The notes under the pieces were generated by a model. The model did no database searches. It was given only the letters and a program-made list of their open reading frames with translations, and was not told the origin of the DNA. From Lachnospiraceae bacterium (GTDB taxonomy: Bacteria > Bacillota > Clostridia > Lachnospirales > Lachnospiraceae), in assembly GCA_017622845.1 (NCBI GenBank), contig JAGAQJ010000008.1, positions 1-62,080 on the forward strand: a stretch of DNA of 62,080 bases. The letters are read 5' to 3'. Below, piece by piece: positions 44,925 through 54,088 of this stretch. The first letter of the stretch is position 1, and each line of letters opens with the position of its first letter. The position numbers and the translations under genes were made by a program.

Positions 44925-45158
44925 ATGTTAGAAAGAGTAAAGGAAATCATCGAGGAGCAGTTAAATGTTGAGGGCGTAGAGATTACAGAGGAGACACGCT
45001 TTAAAGAGGACTTAGAGGCAGATTCCCTTGACTTGTTTGAGCTTGTTATGGCATTCGAGGAAGAGTATGGTGTAGAGATTCCTTCTGAGGATTTAGAGAA
45101 GATTACAACCGTTGGTTCTGTTATCAAGTACATGCAGGATAAGGGCGTTAACGCTTAA
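44925..45158 (+). CDS. acpP: Acyl carrier protein
   Basis: A 77-residue acidic carrier protein. The phosphopantetheine attachment serine is Ser34 in [21 protein letters not shown] precedes the ATG. It is first in the fab cluster, behind the operator array. Confidence 0.97.
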   Translation: MLERVKEIIEEQLNVEGVEITEETRFKEDLEADSLDLFELVMAFEEEYGVEIPSEDLEKITTVGSVIKYMQDKGVNA

Positions 45159-45213
45159 TAATTGATTGGCATAAGGGATAGGGAACACAGATCGTTACGA
45201 TATAGGAGCTTGT

Positions 45214-46146
45214 ATGAAGACAAGAATTACAGAAATCTTAGGAATCGAATACCCAATCATACAAGGCGGTATGGCATGGGTCGCTGAGCATAATCTTGCA
45301 GCGGCCGTGTCAGAAGCCGGAGGCTTGGGAATCATCGGTGCAGGCGGTGCACCGGCTGAGTTTGTCAGAGAACAGATTCAGAAAGTAAAAGAAGTAACAG
45401 AGAAACCCTTTGGTGTCAACATTATGCTGATGAACCCGGAAGCAGATGCGATTGCACAGGTCGTTGTTGACGAAGGAGTCAAGGTAGTGACGACTGGAGC
45501 AGGAAATCCTTCTAAGTATATGGAAATGTGGAAAGCAGCCGGTATCAAGGTGATTCCCGTTGTGGCAAGCGTGGCAATGGCAAAGCTGATGGAGCGCGGC
45601 GGAGCAGATGCAGTTGTCGCAGAAGGAATGGAAAGCGGCGGACATATCGGTTCCACAACAACGATGGCGCTGGTACCGCAGGTAGCAGATGCAGTCAGCA
45701 TACCTGTTATTGCAGCAGGCGGTATCGCAGACGGCAGAGGATTTGCAGCGGCATTTATGCTCGGCGCGGAAGGCGTACAGATTGGTACGCGCTTTGTGGC
45801 AGCCAAGGAATCCATCGTACATGAAAACTATAAAAATATGCTGATTAAGGCAAAGGATATTGACTCGACAGTTACAGGCATGTCAACAGGACATCCTGTC
45901 AGAAGTATCAGAAATAAAATGACCAAGGAATATCTGAAGCTTGAAAAAGAGGGCGCAGATTTCATGGAACTTGAGAAGCTTACGCTTGGTTCGCTTAGAA
46001 AGGCTGTAACAGAGGGTGATGTGGTAAACGGCACTGTCATGGCAGGTCAGATTGCGGGGCTTGTCAAGAAAGAACAGCCATGCAGGGAAATTATTTTAGA
46101 AATCATGGAGCAGGGAGAAGCGCTTCTTAATAAAACATTTTCATAA
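45214..46146 (+). CDS. fabK: Enoyl-ACP reductase II (FMN)
   Basis: A 310-residue flavoprotein reducing trans-2-enoyl-ACP; it replaces FabI. The TIM-barrel nitronate-monooxygenase-like fold shows PIIQGGMAWVAEHNLAAAVS, GVNIMLM, AEGMESGGHIG, IAAGGIADGRG and GAEGVQIGTRF. AGGAGCTTGT precedes the ATG. Its place between acpP and fabD is the standard one for FabK. Confidence 0.94.
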   Translation: MKTRITEILGIEYPIIQGGMAWVAEHNLAAAVSEAGGLGIIGAGGAPAEFVREQIQKVKEVTEKPFGVNIMLMNPEADAIAQVVVDEGVKVVTTGAGNPSKYMEMWKAAGIKVIPVVASVAMAKLMERGGADAVVAEGMESGGHIGSTTTMALVPQVADAVSIPVIAAGGIADGRGFAAAFMLGAEGVQIGTRFVAAKESIVHENYKNMLIKAKDIDSTVTGMSTGHPVRSIRNKMTKEYLKLEKEGADFMELEKLTLGSLRKAVTEGDVVNGTVMAGQIAGLVKKEQPCREIILEIMEQGEALLNKTFS

Positions 46147-46149
46147 TTA

Positions 46150-46278
46150 TTCAGTACCGTTATTGTCATGGGTGTCAAGCCATGCAAAACCACTTCGTGG
46201 TGGTTTGATGCATCTCAACCATTACGTTATTTTACGCATTCCGCAGCAAGTGCGTAGTGCTATACGGAACAGTTACAC
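46150..46278 (+). repeat. R2 dispersed repeat between fabK and fabD
   Basis: A roughly 130-bp non-coding unit with hairpins ACCAC-TTCG-TGGT and TACGCA...TGCGTA and loosely inverted ends (TTCAGTACC / TACGGAACAGTTAC). It is about 75% matched to 61436-61570. It interrupts an otherwise tight operon. Confidence 0.7.
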
Positions 46279-46367
46279 ATTTTATGTTAACCATGCAGCA
46301 TGTCCGGTAAGCATTGAAGATGCTTGCGCTATGGCAGCTGCATTCCATTATAAGAGAGAGGACAACA

Positions 46368-47291
46368 ATGAGCAAAACAGCATTTATTTTCCCGGGACAG
46401 GGTTCACAGTATGTGGGCATGGGAAAGGACTTTTACGATACATATGAGGAAGCAAAGGAAGTATATAAGCTGGCAGGCGAAGTGTCAGGGCTTGACATGG
46501 AAGCGCTTTGCTTCACGGAAAATGATAAGCTTAACATTACAGAGTACACACAGATTGCGATGCTTGCAACGGAAGTAGCCATTCTTAAGGTGCTTGAGTC
46601 AAAGGGCGTAAAAGCTGATATCACAGCAGGCTTAAGCCTTGGGGAGTACGGTGCGCTGGCAGCTGCAGATGTTATGGACTTAAAGGATTTATTTCACATT
46701 ATCAGAAAGCGCGGAATTTTCATGCAGGAGGCATATCCTGAAGGGGGAGCCATGACAGCAGTGCTTGGACTTGACAGCGGCAGGATTGAGGAAATATGCA
46801 GACAGACAGAAGGCATCGTCACCATAGCAAACTATAACTGCCCCGGACAGATTGTGATTACAGGTGAAGAAAAGGCAGTTACAGCGGCAGCCGGGGCACT
46901 CTCAGATGCGGGCGCAAAGCGCTGCGTTCCCCTTAAGGTAAGCGGACCCTTCCATTCCGAGCTGTTAAAGGGAGCAGGAGAGCTGCTGGAGAAGGAGCTG
47001 CTCGGCATTCAGCTTAGAAATCCTGCTATACCGTATATCAGCAATGTAGATGCGATGATTGTGACAGAAGCAGCACCGATTAAGACCCTTTTAAGAGATC
47101 AGGTGTCTCATTCCGTATGCTGGCAGCAGACCATTGAGAAAATGATTGCAGATGGTGTTGATACCTTTATTGAAATCGGACCAGGCAAGACCTTAAGCGG
47201 ATTTATGAGAAAGATTAATAAAGATGTAAGGTGCATGAATATTGACAAGCTGGCTGATTTGGATAAGGTTTTGGAGGAATTAGGATGTTAA
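46368..47291 (+). CDS. fabD: Malonyl-CoA:ACP transacylase
   Basis: A 307-residue enzyme loading malonate onto ACP. The active serine is in GLSLGEYGALA, the catalytic His in SGPFHSELL, and the start region FIFPGQGSQYVGMGKDF is canonical. The ATG at 46368 has AGAGAGG upstream. Its 3' end overlaps fabG by 7 bp. Confidence 0.96.
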   Translation: MSKTAFIFPGQGSQYVGMGKDFYDTYEEAKEVYKLAGEVSGLDMEALCFTENDKLNITEYTQIAMLATEVAILKVLESKGVKADITAGLSLGEYGALAAADVMDLKDLFHIIRKRGIFMQEAYPEGGAMTAVLGLDSGRIEEICRQTEGIVTIANYNCPGQIVITGEEKAVTAAAGALSDAGAKRCVPLKVSGPFHSELLKGAGELLEKELLGIQLRNPAIPYISNVDAMIVTEAAPIKTLLRDQVSHSVCWQQTIEKMIADGVDTFIEIGPGKTLSGFMRKINKDVRCMNIDKLADLDKVLEELGC

Positions 47292-48025
47292 CAGGAAAAG
47301 TAGCTCTGGTGACAGGAGCAGGCAGAGGCATCGGCAGGGAGATTGCGCTCACATTGGCAAAAAACGGCGCTGCAGTCATTGTCAACTATAACGGTTCCAA
47401 GGCAAGCGCGGATGAGGTCGTCGCAGAAATTGAAGCAAACGGCGGCAGTGCTGAGGCAATACAGTGCAATGTATCTGATTTTGCGGCAAGCGAGGAGTTT
47501 GTAAAGCAGGTGCTTGCAAAATATAAAAAGGTCGATATCCTTGTAAACAATGCAGGCGTGACTAGAGATAATCTGATTATGCGCATGTCGGAGGAGGACT
47601 ATGATGCAGTCCTTGACACAAATTTAAAAGGCGCCTTCAATATGATTCGTCATTTTTCACGCAGCTTTATCAAGCAAAGAAGCGGTAAAATTATCAATAT
47701 CTCCTCTGTAAGCGGAGTGCTTGGAAATGCAGGACAGGCAAACTACTCGGCTTCCAAGGCAGGACTGATCGGACTTACTAAGAGTGTGGCAAGAGAGTTT
47801 GCAAGCCGCGGCATCAATGTCAATGCAGTGGCGCCGGGCTTTATCGATACAGACATGACAAGGAATATGACAGAGGACGCCAGGAAAGAGCTTAACAGCA
47901 TGATACCGATGGGAAAGATGGGAAGCACAAAAAACATTGCGGACCTGGTGCTGTTTCTGGCAGGTGAAAACTCAGACTACATCACCGGACAGGTTATCTG
48001 CGTAGACGGTGGGATGTGTATTTAA
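47285..48025 (+). CDS. fabG: 3-oxoacyl-ACP reductase
   Basis: A 246-residue short-chain dehydrogenase with NADP loop TGAGRGIGREIA, NNAG and the catalytic YSASKAG with Ser in ISSVSG. It has the FabG C-terminus TGQVICVDGGM. The ribosome site GAGGAATTAGG lies inside fabD. Confidence 0.96.
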   Translation: MLTGKVALVTGAGRGIGREIALTLAKNGAAVIVNYNGSKASADEVVAEIEANGGSAEAIQCNVSDFAASEEFVKQVLAKYKKVDILVNNAGVTRDNLIMRMSEEDYDAVLDTNLKGAFNMIRHFSRSFIKQRSGKIINISSVSGVLGNAGQANYSASKAGLIGLTKSVAREFASRGINVNAVAPGFIDTDMTRNMTEDARKELNSMIPMGKMGSTKNIADLVLFLAGENSDYITGQVICVDGGMCI

Positions 48026-48037
48026 TGAGCCATGCAG

Positions 48038-48098
48038 CAATGATTGTACAAAATGACCGCGGGAGCTTGCTCACAAAGGTCATTTTGTACAATCATTG
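48038..48098. repeat. Perfect 21-bp inverted repeat between fabG and fabF
   Basis: Arms at 48038-48058 and 48078-48098 are perfect complements (CAATGATTGTAC... / ...GTACAATCATTG) around a 19-nt loop that itself contains GAGC-TT-GCTC. No T-run follows. The loop motif GACCGCGGGAGC recurs at about 48222-48233, on the other side of R3. Confidence 0.85.
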
Positions 48099-48102
48099 AT
48101 AT

Positions 48103-48195
48103 AGGGCGAAAGCCCGACATGAAATAAGTTGTCGGAAAAAACGAAAATAATAGACAAAGACGTAGAAACCGACAACTTATGAATGAGCATGGCGG
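48103..48195 (+). repeat. R3 dispersed repeat, copy 2
   Basis: GGGCGAAAGCCC hairpin, then arms ATAAGTTGTCGG / CCGACAACTTAT (12 bp perfect) around an A-rich loop, then AATGAGCATG. It matches 39972-40050. A fragment of the arm (CCGACAACTTATGTAAC) also occurs near 17228. Confidence 0.65.
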
Positions 48196-48257
48196 AGTAG
48201 AAGTATGAATGCACAGATGACCGCGGGAGCAAAGAGATAGATAGAAAGGGAAAAAAC

Positions 48258-49493
48258 ATGAAAAGAAGAGTAGTAGTGACTGGCATGGGTGCCATAACCC
48301 CTATCGGCAACAGTGTTGAGGCATTTTGGGAGAGCGTGAAGCAGGGAAAAACCGGATTTGGGCCGATTTCATATTTTGATACTACAGACTATAAGTGCAA
48401 GCTGGTAGCAGAGGTCAAGGATTTTAACGCAGCAGATTTTATGGATAAGAAGGCAGCGCGCAGAATGGAGCCGTTTTGCCAGTTCGCAGTTGCAGCCGCA
48501 AAGGAAGCAATCGAGGATTCCGGCATTGACATGACAAAGGAAGACCCATATAGAGCAGGCTGTGCAGTGGGAAGCGGTATCGGAAGCCTTCAGGCAATGG
48601 AGAGAGAACACACAAGACTTGAGGAGAAGGGACCTTCCAAGGTAGCGCCTCTTTTGGTTCCGCTCATGATATCCAACATGGCAGCAGGAAATGTAAGCAT
48701 TGCATATCATCTCAAGGGCAAGAGCATCAATGTGGTGACAGCCTGTGCGACAGGTACGAATTCTATCGGTGAGGCATATAGAACCATTCAGTACGGTGAC
48801 GCAGATATCATGGTAGCAGGCGGTACGGAAAGCTCTATTACACCGATTGGCATTGCAGGCTTTTCTTCGCTCACAGCGCTTTCAAACTGTGAGGACCCGG
48901 CACGCTGCTCCATTCCGTTTGATAAGGACAGAAGCGGCTTTGTCATGGGTGAAGGTGCAGGTATCGTAGTGCTTGAGGAGCTTGAGCATGCTAAAGCACG
49001 CGGCGCGAAAATCTATGCAGAAGTAGTAGGATATGGCTGTTCATCAGACGCATATCACATCACATCACCGGCAGAGGACGGTGCAGGAGCAGCAACAGCC
49101 ATGCTCAATGCAGTAAAAGATGCAGGAATTTCACCCGAAGATATCACTTATATCAATGCACATGGCACGAGCACACACCACAATGACTTGTTTGAGACAA
49201 GAGCAATCAAGCTTGCATTTGGCGACCATGCAAAGGATATTAAGATTAACTCGACAAAATCAATGGTCGGTCATCTGTTAGGAGCAGCAGGCGCTATAGA
49301 GTTCGTTACCTGCGTAAAGGAGCTTCAGGAAGGCTATATCCATCGTACAGTCGGTCTTGTGGAGAGTGAGGAGGAGATGGATTTAAACTACTGCAAGGAG
49401 AGCAGCAGCGAGGACTTTACCTATGCACTCAGCAATTCACTGGGCTTTGGTGGACACAACGCAAGTATCTTAGTCAAGAAGTATGCAGATTAA
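48258..49493 (+). CDS. fabF: 3-oxoacyl-ACP synthase II
   Basis: A 411-residue condensing enzyme. The Cys-His-His triad lies in VTACATGTNSI, INAHGTSTHHND and KSMVGHLLGAAG. GAAAGGGAAAAAAC precedes the ATG. It elongates acyl-ACP in the same cluster as FabD, FabG, FabZ and FabK. Confidence 0.96.
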   Translation: MKRRVVVTGMGAITPIGNSVEAFWESVKQGKTGFGPISYFDTTDYKCKLVAEVKDFNAADFMDKKAARRMEPFCQFAVAAAKEAIEDSGIDMTKEDPYRAGCAVGSGIGSLQAMEREHTRLEEKGPSKVAPLLVPLMISNMAAGNVSIAYHLKGKSINVVTACATGTNSIGEAYRTIQYGDADIMVAGGTESSITPIGIAGFSSLTALSNCEDPARCSIPFDKDRSGFVMGEGAGIVVLEELEHAKARGAKIYAEVVGYGCSSDAYHITSPAEDGAGAATAMLNAVKDAGISPEDITYINAHGTSTHHNDLFETRAIKLAFGDHAKDIKINSTKSMVGHLLGAAGAIEFVTCVKELQEGYIHRTVGLVESEEEMDLNYCKESSSEDFTYALSNSLGFGGHNASILVKKYAD

Positions 49494-49616
49494 AAATAAA
49501 TGAAGTAACGATGAGGGTACTGAATAGTTACGAAAATATTATGGAGGCAGCAATACTTCAGGTGCGTTTGAAATTGTGACTAAATTGGATTGAATATAAA
49601 GGAAAAGGTGACACAT

Positions 49617-50045
49617 ATGTCAGTTTATACAGCGAAGGAAATAATGGATATCATACCGCATCGACAGCCGTTTATGCTGATAGATACCATCGAGGAGCTT
49701 GAGGAAGGCGTAAGGGCGCTGGGCAAAAAGTGCGTGAGCTTTAATGAGCCGTACTTTGCAGGTCATTTTCCGGGAAATCCCGTCATGCCGGGTGTCCTGA
49801 TTATTGAAGCGCTCGCACAGGTCGGTGCCGTGGCGATACTCGGGCTTCCGGAATGGAAGGGAAAGACTGCGTATTTTGTGGGTATTGACAAGGCGCGCTT
49901 TAAGCAGAAGGTACATCCGGGAGATGTGCTGATGCTTGAGACAAAGATTATCAAGATTAAAGGACCTATCGGCGTAGGTGAGGCTTCAGCGACCGTTGAC
50001 GGAAAGGTAGTCTGCAGGGCAGAGCTGACCTTTGCAATAAGCTAG
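49617..50045 (+). CDS. fabZ: 3-hydroxyacyl-ACP dehydratase
   Basis: A 142-residue hot-dog enzyme. Catalytic His is in [13 protein letters not shown] and Glu in [11 protein letters not shown]. The ATG at 49617 has AAAGGAAAAGGTG upstream. In relatives accB precedes and accC follows this gene; both are missing here. Confidence 0.95.
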   Translation: MSVYTAKEIMDIIPHRQPFMLIDTIEELEEGVRALGKKCVSFNEPYFAGHFPGNPVMPGVLIIEALAQVGAVAILGLPEWKGKTAYFVGIDKARFKQKVHPGDVLMLETKIIKIKGPIGVGEASATVDGKVVCRAELTFAIS

Positions 50046-50074
50046 GAAAAGTGAAGAATAAATTTTTCACTTGG

Positions 50075-50128
50075 CAAGTTTGTGTCCGCGCTGCTGCCCC
50101 AAACTTGATGATGTGCAAAGAGCAGCGC
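50075..50128 (+). promoter_or_regulatory. Competing hairpins in the accDA leader
   Basis: CAAGTTTG (50075-50082) can pair with CAAACTTG (50100-50107), and GCGCTGCT (50088-50095) with AGCAGCGC (50121-50128). The two stems interlock, so they are either alternatives or a pseudoknot, ending just before the accDA ribosome site. A regulatory role is inferred. Confidence 0.35.
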
Positions 50129-50144
50129 AGAAATGAGGAAGATC

Positions 50145-51923
50145 ATGGATAAATCACAGCATCTAAAGACCGGAAGAAGATTTCCTGTGAACTTATACAA
50201 TAAGCTTGAGGAAAAGCTGAAAAACAAACCCGAGGAAATACAGGAGGCTGCGGAGGAAGCAAAGGCTGAAAAGACAGAAGAAGCCAACCTTATCAAATGC
50301 CCGAAATGCGGCAGAATGGTAGACCGCGCCCGTGTTGTGAAGAGGAAATACGTATGCTATGAATGCGGCGGATATTTCAGGGTAAAAACGACGAACCGCA
50401 TTCGTATGGTTGCAGACCCCAGAACCTTTGAACCCTGGTTTGAGGATATGGAGGTAAGCAATCCGCTGAATTACGACGGCTATGAGGATAAGCTTGCTGC
50501 AGCAAGAGAGAAGACAGGACTCAACGAGGCTGTCACTGTTGGACGCTGTAAGGTTTATGGAGATGACATCGTACTGGGTGTCTGCGATTCCCGTTTTATG
50601 ATGGCAAGTATGGGACATGTGGTCGGTGAAAAGATAACAAGAGCGATTGAGCGTGCGACAGAGCTGAAGCTCCCTGTGTTTATGTTCTGCTGCTCCGGCG
50701 GCGCCAGAATGCAGGAAGGAATTGTGTCGCTGATGCAGATGGCAAAGACCTCGGCGGCAATCAAAAAACACGGTGATGCAGGACTGCTGTATTGTTCGAT
50801 TCTGACGGACCCGACAACCGGAGGCGTGACAGCAAGCTTTGCCATGCTTGGTGATGTGATTATGGCGGAGCCGGGAGCGCTGATTGGATTTGCAGGTCCC
50901 AGAGTGATCAAGCAGACAATCGGGCAAGAGCTTCCGGAAGGCTTCCAGACGGCAGAATTTTTGGTAGAGCATGGATTTGTGGACGGCATTGTGCTGAGAG
51001 AGAATCTTAAGAAGACCATTCATTTTCTGATTAAGTCGCATCAGGGCACCAATAAAAAGACATATGCCGATTTCTCCGGGGCTGCAGGAGCCGGGTTTGA
51101 ATTAAGTGAGGAATTAAAAGAGCAGACATGGTATTCCAAGCCGCGCAGCGCATGGGAAAAGGTAAAGGCAGTGCGTCAGGTAGAACGTCCGGCGGCTACG
51201 GATTATATGCAGCACATTTTCGACGTGTTTGTGGAAGCGCATGGCGACAGAGGCTTTCGCGACGACAAGGCATTGATTGGCGGTATCGGATTTATCGAGG
51301 GTCAGCCGGTAACGGTTATTGCAGACTTAAAGGGTAAGGATTTCAAGGAATGTCAGGAGAGGAACTTCGGCATGCCGCTTCCGGAGGGCTACAGAAAGGC
51401 GCTGCGTCTCATGAAGCAGGCGGAGAAGTTCAACCGTCCGATTATCAGCTTCGTCAATACCTCCGGTGCATTCTGTGGGATTGAGGCAGAGGAGCGTGGT
51501 CAGGGAGAAGCAATTGCAAGAAACCTGTTGGAAATGTCAGGACTTAAAGTTCCGGTGCTGTGTATTCTTATCGGAGAAGGCGGAAGCGGCGGCGCACTTG
51601 CTACGGCTGTCGGCAATGAAGTCTGGATGATGGAAAATGCGACTTATTCGATTCTCTCTCCGGAGGGCTTTGCATCAATCCTTTGGAAGGATTCCAACAG
51701 AGCACAGGAGGCGAGCGAGGTGATGAATATCACAGCGCAGGATTTAAAGAGACTGGGTGTGATTGAACGCATTATCCCGGAATTTGGCGGCGCCGACAAG
51801 AAGACAACAGAGGCGATTGCAGGTTATATGAAGGAGTATATCAAGGAATTTCTGGCAAAATACGACGGTAAATCAGGCGACCAGATTGCAGAAGAACGAT
51901 ATGATCGTTTCAGAAACTTTTAG
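50145..51923 (+). CDS. accDA: Fused acetyl-CoA carboxylase carboxyltransferase beta-alpha
   Basis: A 592-residue fusion. Residues about 1-285 are AccD, with a C4 zinc ribbon (CPKCGRMV ... CYECGGYF) and the crotonase-like core ([27 protein letters not shown]). Residues about 315-590 are AccA ([47 protein letters not shown]). Normally two genes, the subunits form a heterotetramer; fusion fixes 1:1 stoichiometry. GAGGA 5 bp before the ATG at 50145 decides against the ATG at 50133. The biotin carrier (AccB) and biotin carboxylase (AccC) are not in this window. Confidence 0.95.
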   Translation: MDKSQHLKTGRRFPVNLYNKLEEKLKNKPEEIQEAAEEAKAEKTEEANLIKCPKCGRMVDRARVVKRKYVCYECGGYFRVKTTNRIRMVADPRTFEPWFEDMEVSNPLNYDGYEDKLAAAREKTGLNEAVTVGRCKVYGDDIVLGVCDSRFMMASMGHVVGEKITRAIERATELKLPVFMFCCSGGARMQEGIVSLMQMAKTSAAIKKHGDAGLLYCSILTDPTTGGVTASFAMLGDVIMAEPGALIGFAGPRVIKQTIGQELPEGFQTAEFLVEHGFVDGIVLRENLKKTIHFLIKSHQGTNKKTYADFSGAAGAGFELSEELKEQTWYSKPRSAWEKVKAVRQVERPAATDYMQHIFDVFVEAHGDRGFRDDKALIGGIGFIEGQPVTVIADLKGKDFKECQERNFGMPLPEGYRKALRLMKQAEKFNRPIISFVNTSGAFCGIEAEERGQGEAIARNLLEMSGLKVPVLCILIGEGGSGGALATAVGNEVWMMENATYSILSPEGFASILWKDSNRAQEASEVMNITAQDLKRLGVIERIIPEFGGADKKTTEAIAGYMKEYIKEFLAKYDGKSGDQIAEERYDRFRNF

Positions 51924-51953
51924 CACCGGACCGTTATCATTGAGGATTGAAAA

Positions 51954-52991
51954 ATGAGTAAAAGCGAGTTAAGGATTGGAGACCTGTGTGCACGGATTCC
52001 CGTGATACAGGGAGGAATGGGTGTCGGAGTAAGTCTTTCCGGTCTTGCAGGCGCTGTTGCAGCGGCAGGTGGAGTGGGTGTGATTTCGACAGCCCAGATT
52101 GGCTACCGCGATCCGGATTTTGCAAGACATCCGATTGAGTGCAATCTCAAAGCGGTTCAGGAAGAAATCAGGAAAGCAAGAGACAAGGCAAAGGGCGGCA
52201 TTATCGGCGTCAATATCATGGTAGCAACCAAACGGTATGAGGACTATGTAAAGGCGGCAGTTGCAGCAGGCGTGGATTTAATCATTTCCGGCGCAGGTCT
52301 TCCGATGACATTACCTGACATATCAGGGAAGTCAAAGATTGCGCCGATTGTTTCCAGCAGAAAGTCTTTGAGCGTCATATCAAAATACTGGAAGAAAAAA
52401 TATAACAGAAAGCCGGACCTTGTCATCATAGAAGGACCTTCGGCAGGAGGACATCTTGGCTTTACAAGAGAGGAAATCGATGCATATACGGTTACCGGAA
52501 GCAAACGCTATGATGATGAGGTCAAGTCAATTATAGAGCTTGCTGATGAGATGCAGGTTCCCGTGGCGGTGGCAGGCGGAGTCTATGAGCGCAAGGATAT
52601 GGATCACTATCTTGCCATGGGAGCAAAGGGAGTCCAGCTTGCGACACGTTTTGTCACTACAAAGGAATGTGATGCTTCCGATGCTTACAAGCAGGCGTAT
52701 ATAGATGCGAAAAAAGAGGATATTGTGATAGTCGACAGCCCGGTCGGGATGCCGGGACGTGCCATACACAATGCCTTTCTGGATAAGGTAAAGGCAGGAG
52801 AGCGCTTTATGAAGGGATGCAGGCAGTGCATCATTACATGTAAGCCCGATACGGCGCCGTACTGCATTACGGAGGCGCTTATCAATGCCGTGACAGGTAA
52901 GCTTGATGAGGGACTGATATTCTGCGGAAGCAATGCTTACAGGGCGGATAAGATTGAGACAGTAGCCGATATAATGGAGGAATTTTCATAA
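51954..52991 (+). CDS. Nitronate monooxygenase-like flavoprotein (FabK paralogue)
   Basis: A 345-residue FMN protein of the 2-nitropropane dioxygenase fold: PVIQGGMGVGVSLSGLAGAVA, GVNIMVAT, EGPSAGGHLGF, VAVAGGVYERKD and GAKGVQLATRFV. It differs from FabK by a C-terminal Cys-bearing tail (GCRQCIITCKPDTAPYC). Its place between accDA and fabH suggests a lipid role, perhaps a second enoyl reductase or protection from nitro compounds. It overlaps fabH by one base. Confidence 0.88.
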   Translation: MSKSELRIGDLCARIPVIQGGMGVGVSLSGLAGAVAAAGGVGVISTAQIGYRDPDFARHPIECNLKAVQEEIRKARDKAKGGIIGVNIMVATKRYEDYVKAAVAAGVDLIISGAGLPMTLPDISGKSKIAPIVSSRKSLSVISKYWKKKYNRKPDLVIIEGPSAGGHLGFTREEIDAYTVTGSKRYDDEVKSIIELADEMQVPVAVAGGVYERKDMDHYLAMGAKGVQLATRFVTTKECDASDAYKQAYIDAKKEDIVIVDSPVGMPGRAIHNAFLDKVKAGERFMKGCRQCIITCKPDTAPYCITEALINAVTGKLDEGLIFCGSNAYRADKIETVADIMEEFS

Positions 52992-53986
52992 TGACAATCA
53001 AAATTACCGGAACAGGAAGTGAGCTGCCGGAGAAAATAGTGACGAATTTCGATATGCAGGAGCTTGTGGAGACCTCCGACGAGTGGATTCGCGAGCGGAC
53101 AGGAATCGCAGAACGCAGAATTTCCACAGGAGAAACCGTTTCCTCCCTGTCAGCAAAGGCATGCCAGAAGGCTTTGGAAATGGCAGGAAAAGCTGCCAGC
53201 GAGGTAGAGCTGATAATAGTAGCGACCTGTTCCCCTGAGCTGCTGCTTCCCTGCTGCGCATGTCAGGTGCAGGACATGATAGGAGCCTCCAATGCCGCAG
53301 CATTTGATATGAATGCGGCGTGCTCAGGCTTTTTATTTGCACTGAATACGGTTAATGCATATTTACAGGCAGGAATTTACAAAAATGCCCTGATAGCAGG
53401 CAGTGAGGTATTGTCAAAGCTTGTTGACTGGACAGATAGAGGAACATGTGTTCTGTTTGGCGACGGAGCGGGTGCAGCCTTCGTGGAGGCATCAGCAGAT
53501 GACGCTGTATACGACAATGGACGCAAGGCAGGGCTGGAATGCATGGTACAAGGCTCAGACGGAGCAAAGGGCATGGTGCTTTCCTGTGCGGAACGGCCTG
53601 TCAACAATGCCTTTGTGTCAGAGAAGCAGACGGTGAATCCGTATATCCAAATGAATGGGCAGGAGGTCTATAAGTTTGCGACAAGACAAGTGCCGGCATG
53701 CATCAACAAAGCGCTTGACAAGGCAGGACTTTGCGTGGATGATGTTGATTTGTTTATTCTGCATCAGGCAAATGTACGGATTATCGAGTCGGTTGCCAAG
53801 CGTCTTAAGGCGGATATCGCAAAGTTTCCCATGAATCTTGACAAGGTCGGAAACATGTCTTCTGCCACAATCCCGGTACTGCTTGACGAATTGAACCGCA
53901 GTGGTAAAATAAAAAAAGGAGACAGAATTGTACTGTCAGGCTTTGGAGCAGGACTTACGTACGGAGCAAGCGTGCTTGTGTGGTAG
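52991..53986 (+). CDS. fabH: 3-oxoacyl-ACP synthase III
   Basis: A 331-residue initiating condensing enzyme. Cys111 is in MNAACSGFLFAL, with His in FILHQANVRI and Asn in GNMSSATIPVLL. Fab clusters usually start with fabH; here it is near the end, followed by the fabT-like regulator. Confidence 0.95.
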   Translation: MTIKITGTGSELPEKIVTNFDMQELVETSDEWIRERTGIAERRISTGETVSSLSAKACQKALEMAGKAASEVELIIVATCSPELLLPCCACQVQDMIGASNAAAFDMNAACSGFLFALNTVNAYLQAGIYKNALIAGSEVLSKLVDWTDRGTCVLFGDGAGAAFVEASADDAVYDNGRKAGLECMVQGSDGAKGMVLSCAERPVNNAFVSEKQTVNPYIQMNGQEVYKFATRQVPACINKALDKAGLCVDDVDLFILHQANVRIIESVAKRLKADIAKFPMNLDKVGNMSSATIPVLLDELNRSGKIKKGDRIVLSGFGAGLTYGASVLVW

Positions 53987-54088
53987 AGACTAAGTTGCCT
54001 TATGAGGGCTTCGATGAGTCGATGCCCGAATTGTACTGACAGGCGTAGTAAAATGACAGACAAGACCTAAAAGACAGGTTACAATAAA

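Noticed and set aside
50193-51041. 282-codon minus-strand frame opposite accDA
   Set aside because: Composition is antisense-like (Cys/His/Ser-rich) and accDA has clear catalytic motifs.
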